From Isoptericola halotolerans (GTDB lineage Bacteria > Actinomycetota > Actinomycetes > Actinomycetales > Cellulomonadaceae): DNA of 64,000 bases. Shown piece after piece: positions 1 through 6,912 of this stretch. Position 1 is the first letter of the stretch. Every line of letters starts with the position of its first letter. The stretch spans positions 868,001 through 932,000 of the forward strand of contig NZ_JABEZU010000002.1 of the NCBI RefSeq assembly GCF_013149785.1, read 5' to 3'. Under the pieces are notes generated by a model. It was not told the origin of the DNA. It saw only the letters and a list, made by a program, of their open reading frames with translations, and did not search any database. A program made the position numbers and the translations under genes.

Positions 1-699
1 CTGGACGAGAACGCGCTCGAGGCGGCCCTGCGCATCGTCGAGGCCCTGCCCGACGACGAGCGCGAGACCAGCGAGGTCGTCGCCCTGACGGTGGCACCGC
101 CCGCGGGTGACGTCGCCCTGCGCAAGGCCTACCAGATGGGGGTCGACCGCGGGGTCCGCGTCTCCGACGAGGCGCTGGCCGACTCGGACTACTTCGGTAC
201 GACGACGGCGCTCGCCGCCGCGGTCCGCCGGCTGGAGACCGAGGGCCCGGTCGACCTGGTCGTGACCGGCATGGCGGCCCTGGACGGGCTCGGCTCCGTG
301 GTGCCGGCGCTGCTCGCCGCCGACCTCGGGCGGCCGTCGCTGACCTTCGCCAAGACGGTGACGGTCGCCGACGGCGCCCTGACGATCACCCGTGAGACGG
401 ACGAGGCGGCCGAGACGCTGACGGCGCCGCTGCCGGCCCTGCTGTCCGTCGCGGACACCGCGAACACCCCGCGGTTCCCCAACTTCAAGCTCATCATGGC
501 GGCGCGCTCCAAGACGATCGAGGAGTGGTCGGCCGCCGACCTCGGCCTCGACGCGGCGACCGTGGGCGCCGCCGGTGCCCGCACCGCGACGACCCAGGCG
601 GCGCCGCGTCCCGAGAAGCCCGAGGTCGAGCTGGTCCAGGACAAGGGTTCTGGTGGCCGCGAGCTGGCCGAGTACCTGATCCGCAACGAGCTGGTGTGA
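1..699 (+). CDS. etfB: Electron transfer flavoprotein subunit beta (5' end outside window)
   Basis: The reading frame is already open at base 1, so the gene starts upstream; about 232 C-terminal codons are present. EtfB is the AMP/FAD-binding partner of EtfA and passes electrons from acyl-CoA and related dehydrogenases to the respiratory chain. The visible part has the usual EtfB features: a GVDRGVRVSD segment, the DLVVTGMAALDG strand, and a C-terminal tail with KPEVELVQD and a final helix that wraps around EtfA. etfA follows after 11 bp, the normal etfBA order. Nothing looks degraded. Confidence is high for the family; the physiological dehydrogenase partner cannot be inferred from this window. 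Confidence 0.93.
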   Translation: MDENALEAALRIVEALPDDERETSEVVALTVAPPAGDVALRKAYQMGVDRGVRVSDEALADSDYFGTTTALAAAVRRLETEGPVDLVVTGMAALDGLGSVVPALLAADLGRPSLTFAKTVTVADGALTITRETDEAAETLTAPLPALLSVADTANTPRFPNFKLIMAARSKTIEEWSAADLGLDAATVGAAGARTATTQAAPRPEKPEVELVQDKGSGGRELAEYLIRNELV

Positions 700-710
700 A
701 CGGAGTCGCC

Positions 711-1700
711 ATGTCTGAGCCCACGCACAACCGCACCGTCCTGGTCCTGCTCGACCCTGCGACCGAGGTCCGCTCCAGCGTGCTCGAGCTGCTGACCATC
801 GGCCGCTCGCTCGGTCGGGTCGAGGCCGTCACCCTGGAGGCTCCGAGCGTCGAGGCGCTGGCCCAGCTCGGCGCGTACGGCGTCGAGACGGTTCACCAGG
901 CCGAGCTGCCCGCCGAGCTGCGCGGCGACGCCCGGCACCTGTCCGCCGTCGTCGCCGAGGTGCTGGCCGCCGCCGTGCGGCTCACCGACGCCGACGTCGT
1001 GCTGGCGCCCTCCACCTTCGCCGCCAAGGAGGCCGCGGCCCTGGCCGGACGCGCTCTCGGCGCGGGGGTCGTCATCGACGCCGCGGGGGTGACCTCGGGG
1101 ACCGACGGCCGCGTCGTGGCGACCAAGCGTGTCTTCGCCGGGTCCTGGGACACGGCGTGCGAGGTCACCACCGACGTGGCCGTCCTGACGGTCCGCGCCA
1201 ACGCCGTCGTGGCCCAGCCGGCCGAGGCCGCGGTGGCCACGGAGGTCGAGGGCTTCGCCGTCACCGTCGACGCCCCGCTGCCCGCGGTGGCCGCACGGAC
1301 CGCCACGGCCCGTGACGCCGACCGGCCCACGCTGGAGGAGGCGGCCATCGTGGTCGCCGGGGGCCGGGGCACCGGCGGGGACTTCGGTCCGGTCACCGAG
1401 CTCGCCGACGCCCTGGGCGCGGCCGTCGGGGCCTCGCGCGACGCCGTATTCGAGGGGTGGTTCGACCGGTACGTCGGGCAGACCGGCGTGACGGTCGCGC
1501 CTCGGCTCTACATCGGTGCGGGCATCTCGGGCGCGCCGCACCACCGTGGCGGCATGCAGGCGTCGCAGGTGGTCGTCGCGGTCAACAACGACCCCGAGGC
1601 GCCGATCTTCGAGATCTGCGACTTCGCCGTCGTCGGTGACCTGAGCGACGTGCTCCCGCAGGCGGCCGAGGTCATCCGCGCCCACAAGCAGCAGGCCTGA
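711..1700 (+). CDS. etfA: Electron transfer flavoprotein subunit alpha
   Basis: A 329-residue EtfA, the usual length. The N-terminal domain packs against EtfB. The C-terminal FAD domain shows GRGTGGDFGPV near residue 219, VGQTGVTVAPRLYIGAGISG, then HHRGGMQASQVVVAVNNDPEAP and IFEICDFAVVGD, which bind FAD in the family. The ATG at 711 is 12 bp after the etfB stop and preceded by a purine-rich ACGGAG. A longer frame runs upstream through etfB but has no family similarity, so it was not used. The two subunits form the heterodimeric flavoprotein. In place of the common SGAIQH segment this protein has SGAPHH, a mild variation in the flavin-contact loop. Confidence 0.95.
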   Translation: MSEPTHNRTVLVLLDPATEVRSSVLELLTIGRSLGRVEAVTLEAPSVEALAQLGAYGVETVHQAELPAELRGDARHLSAVVAEVLAAAVRLTDADVVLAPSTFAAKEAAALAGRALGAGVVIDAAGVTSGTDGRVVATKRVFAGSWDTACEVTTDVAVLTVRANAVVAQPAEAAVATEVEGFAVTVDAPLPAVAARTATARDADRPTLEEAAIVVAGGRGTGGDFGPVTELADALGAAVGASRDAVFEGWFDRYVGQTGVTVAPRLYIGAGISGAPHHRGGMQASQVVVAVNNDPEAPIFEICDFAVVGDLSDVLPQAAEVIRAHKQQA

Positions 1701-1721
1701 CCGCGAGATCGCAGGTGCGGC

Positions 1722-1964
1722 TCAGCCGCCGGCGAAGGGCGGCAGCAGGTCGAGTCGCGCACCGTCGGGCACGACGTCGCCCGGGGCCGCCCGGCGCCCG
1801 TCCAGCAGCACCGAGCAGCGGGACAGCACCGCCGCGGCCTCCGGCGACCTCTGCGTGAGCCGCCCGACGACGTCACCGACCGTGGCGCCGTCGTCGACCA
1901 CCAGCGTCTCGCCGGGACGGCCCAGGGCTGCCCGGGCGGCGGCGAAGTAGCGCAGCTCCACCAT
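1722..1964 (-). CDS. moaD: MoaD/ThiS-family sulfur carrier (molybdopterin synthase small subunit)
   Basis: An 80-residue ubiquitin-fold protein that starts MVELRYFAAARAALG and ends LLPPFAGG. The C-terminal Gly-Gly is the site of adenylation and thiocarboxylation, the defining feature of MoaD; the YFAAARAALG start is typical of MoaD rather than ThiS. It carries sulfur to precursor Z (cPMP) with MoaE, here supplied by the MoaB-MoaE fusion at 35256-36236. It is the last gene of the minus-strand cofactor operon, 4 bp after moaA. No MoeB/MoeZ activating enzyme is in the window. Confidence 0.9.
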   Translation of the reverse strand: MVELRYFAAARAALGRPGETLVVDDGATVGDVVGRLTQRSPEAAAVLSRCSVLLDGRRAAPGDVVPDGARLDLLPPFAGG

Positions 1965-1968
1965 GCCC

Positions 1969-3051
1969 CTAGCCCCCGATCGCGCTCATGGTCCGGTCGG
2001 GCTGGGTGAACGACGGGTCGTCCATCCCGTGCCCGGCGCCCTTGCCCCACATGGCCGTCCGCCACAGGTCGGCGAGCTGTGCGTCGGTGGCGCCGGCACG
2101 CAGCGGACCGAGCAGGTCGGTCTCGGTGTGCGCGAAGAGGCAGTCGCGCACCCCGCCCTCGGCGGTGAGGCGGGTGCGGCGGCAGTCGGCGCAGAACGGC
2201 TCGGTGACCGACGCGATGATGCCGACGCGCCCCCACCGCTGCCCGGTGGCGAGCGAGCGCACCTCGAAGCGCTCGGCGGGGGCGCCGTCGCGGGGCTCGT
2301 CGTCGGGCGCCAGCGCGAACCGGCGGCCCAGCAGCCCGCGCACCTCGGCCGCGGTGACCATCGCCGAGCGGTCCCACGAGTGGTCCGCGTCCAGGGGCAT
2401 CTGCTCGATGAACCGCAGCTCGAACCCGCGCTCCAGGCACCAGGACAGCAGGTCGGCGGCGTGGTCGAGGTTGACCCCGCGCACCAGGACCGCGTTGATC
2501 TTCACCAGGTCGAACACGCGGGCGGCGGCGTCGATGCCGGCCAGCGTCCGCTCGAGGAACGGGCGCCGGGCGAGGGTGGCGAAGGTGTCCGGGTCGAGCG
2601 TGTCGAGGGAGACGTTCACGCGGTCCAGGCCGGCGTCGCGCAGCGCCTCCGCCCGCGTGTCGAGCCCGACGGCGTTGGTCGTCAGGCTGATCTCGGGCCG
2701 GGGCTCGAGGGCCGCGACGTCGCGGACGACGTCGACCAGGTCGCCGCGCAGCAGCGGCTCGCCCCCGGTGAACCGCACCTGGCGCACGCCGAGGTCGCGG
2801 GTCGCCACGCCCACCAGGCGCGTGATCTCGGCGCGCGCCATGACGGCGTCCCGCGGCAGCGCCGGCAGGCCCTCGGCCGGCATGCAGTAGGTGCAGCGCA
2901 GGTTGCACCGGTCGGTCAGGGAGACCCGCAGGTCGGTGGCGATCCGCCCGTACCGGTCCACGAGCCCGGGCCCGGCGGGACGTTCCGCGGGCAGGGTGCG
3001 CGACCGCCAGGCGGTGGGGACCTGCGGGATCCCGAGGTCGACGGAGGTCAT
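1969..3051 (-). CDS. moaA: GTP 3',8-cyclase MoaA (radical SAM)
   Basis: A 360-residue radical SAM enzyme for the first step of molybdenum cofactor synthesis, GTP to 3',8-cyclo-7,8-dihydro-GTP. The N-terminal cluster motif is TDRCNLRCTYCMPAEG (CxxxCxxC). The C-terminal second [4Fe-4S] site is seen as EPFCADCRRTRLTAEGGVRDCLF. The protein ends SAIGG, and the terminal Gly-Gly is needed for catalysis in the family. The ATG at 3051 overlaps the preceding stop as ATGA, so translation is probably coupled to the DUF6457 gene. The frame is open further upstream but that stretch is the DUF6457 gene in another frame. Confidence 0.95.
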   Translation of the reverse strand: MTSVDLGIPQVPTAWRSRTLPAERPAGPGLVDRYGRIATDLRVSLTDRCNLRCTYCMPAEGLPALPRDAVMARAEITRLVGVATRDLGVRQVRFTGGEPLLRGDLVDVVRDVAALEPRPEISLTTNAVGLDTRAEALRDAGLDRVNVSLDTLDPDTFATLARRPFLERTLAGIDAAARVFDLVKINAVLVRGVNLDHAADLLSWCLERGFELRFIEQMPLDADHSWDRSAMVTAAEVRGLLGRRFALAPDDEPRDGAPAERFEVRSLATGQRWGRVGIIASVTEPFCADCRRTRLTAEGGVRDCLFAHTETDLLGPLRAGATDAQLADLWRTAMWGKGAGHGMDDPSFTQPDRTMSAIGG

Positions 3052-3344
3052 GTGTCTCCTCGCGTCGACGCGGGCTCCCAGCCGAGTGCCAGCCGGGAGG
3101 CCTGGGCGGCGAGCTGGTCGTCGGGCTGGTCGTCGGGCAAGCGCGGGCCCGCCCCGGCGGCGAGCCCGCGCGCGTAGCCCACGAGGTAGGTGGTGACCGG
3201 GGCAGCGGGGCGGGCGACGTGGTGCGCGGCGTCGCGGGCGAGGTCGAGGACCTCGGTGACGTCCACGCTCCCGGCGGGCAGCTCGAGCTCTGCCTCGACG
3301 GCCTCGACCCACCGGGCGAGCACGGTCGGCGTCTCCTGCGTCAT
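3048..3344 (-). CDS. DUF6457 domain protein in the Moco operon
   Basis: A 98-residue acidic protein: MTQETPTVLARWVEAVEAELELPAG, then a region rich in Ala and His (LARDAAHHVARPAAPVTTYLVGYARG). This matches the DUF6457 family, found beside or fused to MobA in actinobacteria; the biochemical role is not established. The gene overlaps mobA upstream and moaA downstream, each by an ATGA junction, so it is stoichiometrically tied to both. The position suggests an accessory role in cofactor assembly, for instance holding MobA or MoaA, but that is inference. Confidence 0.75.
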   Translation of the reverse strand: MTQETPTVLARWVEAVEAELELPAGSVDVTEVLDLARDAAHHVARPAAPVTTYLVGYARGLAAGAGPRLPDDQPDDQLAAQASRLALGWEPASTRGDT

Positions 3345-3961
3345 GGTGATCTCTCCTCGGCGTCGTCCGTCGCACGGCGGTCCGCCAGCCGTGCGGTGAG
3401 TCTGTCCCTATCGTCCCAGGTGTCGACGTCGTCGCTCATCCCCGTCTCGTCGGGCACCGTGACCAGGTGCAGGCCGGCGGCCAGGGTCCGCACCGGGGCT
3501 CCGTGCGGGTCCGTGCCCTGCAGGGCCGCGGCCAGGGCGTCACGGCGGTAGAGGCCGACGAGCCACTGGGCGCGGCCGGCCCGGACGAGGTGGGCACCGT
3601 CGGCCTCCGGGTGCCGTGCGACGGCGGCGTGCAGCGCGGGCAGGGCGGCGGCCGCCCCGGGGACGTCGACGGCCAGCACCAGCACCCACGGCGGTGCACC
3701 GGGCCGGCCCAGCGCACGCAGACCGGCGTCGATCCCGGCCACGGGGCCGCCGAAGGGCGGATCCTCGCGGGTGACGACGAGCGGCCCACCGCCCGTGCCG
3801 AGGATCTCGTCGGGTCCGACGACGGCGGTCAGCTCGGCGTCGGCGGTGGCGGCCAGGGCATGCTCCAGAAGGGTGGCGTGCCCGACGACGACGCGCGGTT
3901 TCGGGGTCCCGCCGAGACGGGCGGCGCGACCTCCCGCGAGGACGACGGCGTCGTACCTCAT
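3341..3961 (-). CDS. mobA: Molybdenum cofactor guanylyltransferase-like NTP transferase
   Basis: A 206-residue nucleotidyltransferase. It starts MRYDAVVLAGGRAARLGGTPKP, the LAGG...G...KP nucleotide-binding loop of MobA/GlmU-type enzymes. Later it has DEILGTGGGPLVVTREDPPFGGPVAGIDAGLRAL and LVLAVDVPGAAAAL; the DVP corresponds to the metal-binding DxP of the family. MobA attaches GMP to molybdopterin; the nitrate reductase encoded at 6909-9143 is of a class that needs this bis-MGD form. The start at 3961 overlaps the moeA stop as ATGA. The loop departs from the usual RMGxDK, as in other actinobacterial MobA-like proteins, so exact nucleotide specificity is not proven. Confidence 0.82.
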   Translation of the reverse strand: MRYDAVVLAGGRAARLGGTPKPRVVVGHATLLEHALAATADAELTAVVGPDEILGTGGGPLVVTREDPPFGGPVAGIDAGLRALGRPGAPPWVLVLAVDVPGAAAALPALHAAVARHPEADGAHLVRAGRAQWLVGLYRRDALAAALQGTDPHGAPVRTLAAGLHLVTVPDETGMSDDVDTWDDRDRLTARLADRRATDDAEERSP

Positions 3962-5268
3962 GGGCACCACGCACCCAGGGGGTGGACGGTCACCTCGTCG
4001 CCGACGGCGACGCCCAGCGTCCCGGCCGGGACCACGGCGAGGGCGTCGGCCCGGGGGAGCGCGGACAGGTGGTGCCCGTCGCGCGCGGCCGGGGTGACGC
4101 CGTCGGGGCCGGTGACGACGGGGAGCACCTGCTCGGCGTGCGGCGGGCACGACCACGCGCTCGCGGCGCGCACCGTGCTGGCCGGAGGAGGCCCGTCCCG
4201 GCCCGCGAGCCGTCCGACGGCGGGCCGGGCGAACAGCGCGAAGGACACGAGGGCGCTGACAGGGTTGCCGGGGACGGCGATCCACGGCACCCCCCGCCAG
4301 GTGGCGAGCGCCTGGGGTCGGCCGGGCCGCATGGCGACCGCCGCGACGTCCACGCCATCGGCCGCCCCGGAGGCCAGCACCTCGCGGACCACGTCGCTCG
4401 CTCCGGCGGAGACGCCCCCCGAGGTCACGATCAGATCCACTCCCGGATGTTGTGGGCGCGAAACCTGGCCCGAATCATCCCGTTCTGCGGCATGAATGGG
4501 CACGGAAATCGCGCCCACAACCCTGTCGAGGGCGGTAGTCAGGGAGTCGGCGGCGTCGGGGACCGCGCCGACGCGGACGACGTCCGCCCCGGCCTGCCGC
4601 GCGAGGGCGGCCAGCATGAGGGAGTTCGAGTCGGGGATCGTCCCCGGGGCGGTCGATCCGAGACCGGCGAGCTCGGTGCCGGTCGAGAGCACGGCGACGC
4701 GCGGTCGCCGGTGCACGGGCAGCGCGGTGAGACCGGCCGCGGCGGCGGCGGCGACGAGACCGGGGCCGACCGTGGTGCCGGAGTCGGCCAGCACCTCGCC
4801 GGCGGTGATGTCGGTACCGGCCCGCCGCACGTGGTCGCGCCGCTGGCGCCCCAGCGTCACCGTCCGCTCCGTCGTCGGGCGGCCCGCGACGAACCGGCCG
4901 GTCGAGGTGCGCTCGACGGGCACGACGGCGTCGAACCCGTCGGGCAGGGGTGCGCCGGTCATGATCCGCACCACCCCCGGATGTTGTGCACCCACAGCAT
5001 CGAGGGGGTGGCCGGGGCGGGCGTCGGCGAGCACCGGCAGCGTGACGTCCGTGCCGTCGTCGGGCAGGTCGGCGCTGCGTACGGCGTAGCCGTCCATCGC
5101 GGAGTTGTCGAACGCCGGGACGGGGGCTGCCGCGACCACGTCACGTCCGACGACCAGGCCGATCGGGTCGGCTGCGTCCAGCGGCACGTCGATCACCTCG
5201 AGCGGGCGCACCAGGGCGAGCGTCGCCGTAACGTGCTCGGCGATCGTGCGCGGCGTCGGACCGGTCAT
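3958..5268 (-). CDS. moeA: Molybdopterin molybdenumtransferase MoeA (copy 1) carrying two in-frame palindromic insertions
   Basis: MoeA inserts molybdate into adenylylated molybdopterin. This 436-residue copy has FDNSAMDGYAVR, VVRIMTGAPLPDG, VLSTGTEL, DSNSLMLAAL, VTSGGVSAG and AVPGNPVSALVSF, all core MoeA motifs. Two stretches do not fit the family: about 25 residues (near 250-274) just before VDLIVTSGGVS, and a short one (near 86-100) before VVRIMTGAP. Both are encoded by DNA palindromes (4449-4521 and 4971-5011) and both end QHPGV. The second MoeA in the window (33479-34777) lacks them. The frame stays open, so the protein may be functional. It is the first gene of the operon; TACGGT lies 6 bp before the ATG, so the transcript is probably leaderless. 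Confidence 0.93.
   Translation of the reverse strand: MTGPTPRTIAEHVTATLALVRPLEVIDVPLDAADPIGLVVGRDVVAAAPVPAFDNSAMDGYAVRSADLPDDGTDVTLPVLADARPGHPLDAVGAQHPGVVRIMTGAPLPDGFDAVVPVERTSTGRFVAGRPTTERTVTLGRQRRDHVRRAGTDITAGEVLADSGTTVGPGLVAAAAAAGLTALPVHRRPRVAVLSTGTELAGLGSTAPGTIPDSNSLMLAALARQAGADVVRVGAVPDAADSLTTALDRVVGAISVPIHAAERDDSGQVSRPQHPGVDLIVTSGGVSAGASDVVREVLASGAADGVDVAAVAMRPGRPQALATWRGVPWIAVPGNPVSALVSFALFARPAVGRLAGRDGPPPASTVRAASAWSCPPHAEQVLPVVTGPDGVTPAARDGHHLSALPRADALAVVPAGTLGVAVGDEVTVHPLGAWCP
4449..4521. repeat. 73-bp palindromic element inserted in frame in moeA
   Basis: The ends form a perfect 13-bp inverted repeat, GTTGTGGGCGCGA at 4449-4461 and TCGCGCCCACAAC at 4509-4521. The interior continues as an imperfect palindrome (CCTGGCCCGAATCAT against ATGAATGGGCACGG) around a loop near 4478-4490. 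It falls where MoeA proteins normally run straight into the VDLIVTSGG motif, and it reads through in the moeA frame without a stop. The flank CCACTCCCGGATGTTGTG (4437-4454) recurs with one difference at 4971-4988. It resembles REP/MITE-like or coding palindromic elements. There is no transposase nearby. Confidence 0.72.
4971..5011. repeat. Short palindrome related to the 4449-4521 element, also inside moeA
   Basis: The left arm CCACCCCCGGATGTTGTG (4971-4988) and the right arm CACAGCATCGAGGGGGTGG (4993-5011) pair imperfectly around CACC. The left arm matches 17 of 18 bases at 4437-4454. In the moeA frame it encodes AVGAQHPGV, while the longer element encodes VGA, then about 19 extra residues, then QHPGV. 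This looks like the same element without its interior. Confidence 0.6.
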
Positions 5269-5274
5269 GCGCTC

Positions 5275-5280
5275 ACCGTA
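5275..5280 (-). promoter_or_regulatory. Probable -10 box of the moeA operon (leaderless)
   Basis: TACGGT on the minus strand ends 6 bp before the moeA ATG at 5268, the spacing of leaderless actinobacterial promoters. No good Shine-Dalgarno sequence precedes the ATG. No strong -35 box is visible. The 237-bp gap between moeA and narK (5269-5505) must hold both divergent promoters; I see no clear GlnR box in it. Confidence 0.5.
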
Positions 5281-5505
5281 GGCCGCCGATGTGTCGCCGG
5301 TGCAGCGACGACCTCACAGTGCGCCCCAGCCCCCTGAGAGAATCGCCTCATCGAGAATTCACGGCTTCACACCGCGCAGCGAAACACCGCGTTCCTACTG
5401 TCGTCCTCACCGGCACGACGTCGAGCCGGTCCGGCTCCCGACACCTGTCGGTGGCCGCGGCCTCGCCCGGCGTCACCGGGCACGAGCACGGATGGGAGAA
5501 CGACG

Positions 5506-6912
5506 ATGGTTGCTCCGACGAGTGGGACCGCATCGTCCGACGCGGCGCCGACCAGCGCCGCCACCACGACGGCCGAGGCCACCGGCCCGGCCGGGACGGA
5601 CGCTCCACCGCGCCGCCCCGTCCACCGCTCCGGGCGGTGGATCGACCACTGGGACCCCGAGGACCCGGTCTTCTGGCGCGACGGCGGACGCCGTATCGCC
5701 CGCCGCAACCTCGTGGTCTCGATCTTCGCGGAGTTCCTGGGGTTCTGCGTCTGGGCCATCTGGTCGATCGTCGTGCCGCAGCTGCCGGCCGCGGGCTTCG
5801 CGCTCACCGCCGACCAGATGTTCTGGCTCATCGGGGTCCCGGCGCTCGTCGGCGCCACCCTGCGCATCCCCTACACGCTCGCGGTGCCCGTGTTCGGCGG
5901 GCGCAACTGGACCGTCATCTCGGCTGCGCTGCTGCTCATCCCGACACTCTCCCTGGCGTTCATCGTGCAGCGTCCCGAGACGTCGTTCGGCGTGCTGCTG
6001 CTGGTCGCCGCGCTCGCCGGCCTGGGCGGTGGCAACTTCGCGTCGTCGATGGCCAACATCTCGTTCTTCTTCCCCGAGAAGGAGAAGGGTGCGGCGCTCG
6101 GCTGGAACGCGGCCGGCGGGAACCTCGGCACCGCCGTCGTGCAGTTCGTCGTCCCGCTGGTCATCGTCACCGCGGCCGGGATCTCGCTGGAACGCGCCGG
6201 GCTGGTGTTCGTCCCCTTCATCCTGCTCGCCGTGATCCTGTCGTGGCGGCTCATGGACAACCTCGGCACGGCCAAGGCAGACCCCCGGTCCTTCGGCGCG
6301 GCGGTGCGCGAGAAGCACACCTGGATCATCTCGTTCATCTACATCGGGACGTTCGGCAGCTTCGTCGGGTTCGCCGGGGTGTTCCCGACGCTGCTGGCCG
6401 GCCAGTTCCCCGAGGTGACCCTCTCGCTGGCCTTCATGGGCGCCCTCGTCGGGTCGGTGGCCCGTCCGGTCGGCGGCATCATCGCCGACCGGCTCGGGGG
6501 AGCGGTCGTGACCGTCGCCAGCTTCGCCGTGATGATCATCGGTGCCGTCGGCGCGATCCAGGCGCTCGGGACCGGGTCCTTCGCGCTGTTCTTCGGTTCG
6601 TTCATGCTGCTGTTCGTCGCGACCGGCATCGGCAACGGGTCGGTCTACCGCATGATCCCGATCGCGTTCCGGGTCGCCCGGGGCGGCGGCGCCGCGACGG
6701 CGAAGGCTGCCGCCGGGTGCATCGGGGTCGCCGGTGCCGTGGGAGCCTTCGGTGGCTTCCTCATCCCGCGCGGTTTCGCGATGTCGACCACGGCGACGGG
6801 CTCCCTGGTCCCCGCCCTGTGGGTGTTCGTCGGTGCGTACGTGGTGATGGCGGCCGTCACCTGGTTCGTCTACGGCCGGCGCAGCGGGGTCATGGGGGCG
6901 GCCCGCGTATGA
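5506..6912 (+). CDS. narK: Nitrate/nitrite MFS transporter NarK-type
   Basis: A 468-residue major facilitator protein with about 12 hydrophobic segments after a 60-residue polar Thr/Ala-rich N-terminus. The line RSGRWIDHWDPEDPVFWRDGGRRIARRNL is characteristic of actinobacterial NarK. The NNP-family glycine-rich signatures appear as GLGGGNFASSMANISFFFPEKEKGAALGWNAAGGN and again in the second half as ATGIGNGSVYRMIP. It imports nitrate, perhaps exchanging nitrite. The ATG at 5506 has GGGAGAA 5 bp upstream. Its stop overlaps the nitrate reductase start as ATGA, so it is the first gene of the nitrate reductase operon. Confidence 0.93.
   Translation: MVAPTSGTASSDAAPTSAATTTAEATGPAGTDAPPRRPVHRSGRWIDHWDPEDPVFWRDGGRRIARRNLVVSIFAEFLGFCVWAIWSIVVPQLPAAGFALTADQMFWLIGVPALVGATLRIPYTLAVPVFGGRNWTVISAALLLIPTLSLAFIVQRPETSFGVLLLVAALAGLGGGNFASSMANISFFFPEKEKGAALGWNAAGGNLGTAVVQFVVPLVIVTAAGISLERAGLVFVPFILLAVILSWRLMDNLGTAKADPRSFGAAVREKHTWIISFIYIGTFGSFVGFAGVFPTLLAGQFPEVTLSLAFMGALVGSVARPVGGIIADRLGGAVVTVASFAVMIIGAVGAIQALGTGSFALFFGSFMLLFVATGIGNGSVYRMIPIAFRVARGGGAATAKAAAGCIGVAGAVGAFGGFLIPRGFAMSTTATGSLVPALWVFVGAYVVMAAVTWFVYGRRSGVMGAARV

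Noticed and set aside
189-1685. 498-codon open frame antisense to etfBA
   Set aside because: Shadow of two clear genes; composition artefact.
5269-5505. GlnR box before narK
   Set aside because: GAAAC occurs near 5381 but no partner GTnAC element is found at 11-nt spacing on either side.
5289-6908. In-frame upstream extension of nasC through narK
   Set aside because: Arg/His-rich translation without family similarity; the ATG at 6909 precedes the cysteine motif by 12 residues and overlaps the narK stop as ATGA.
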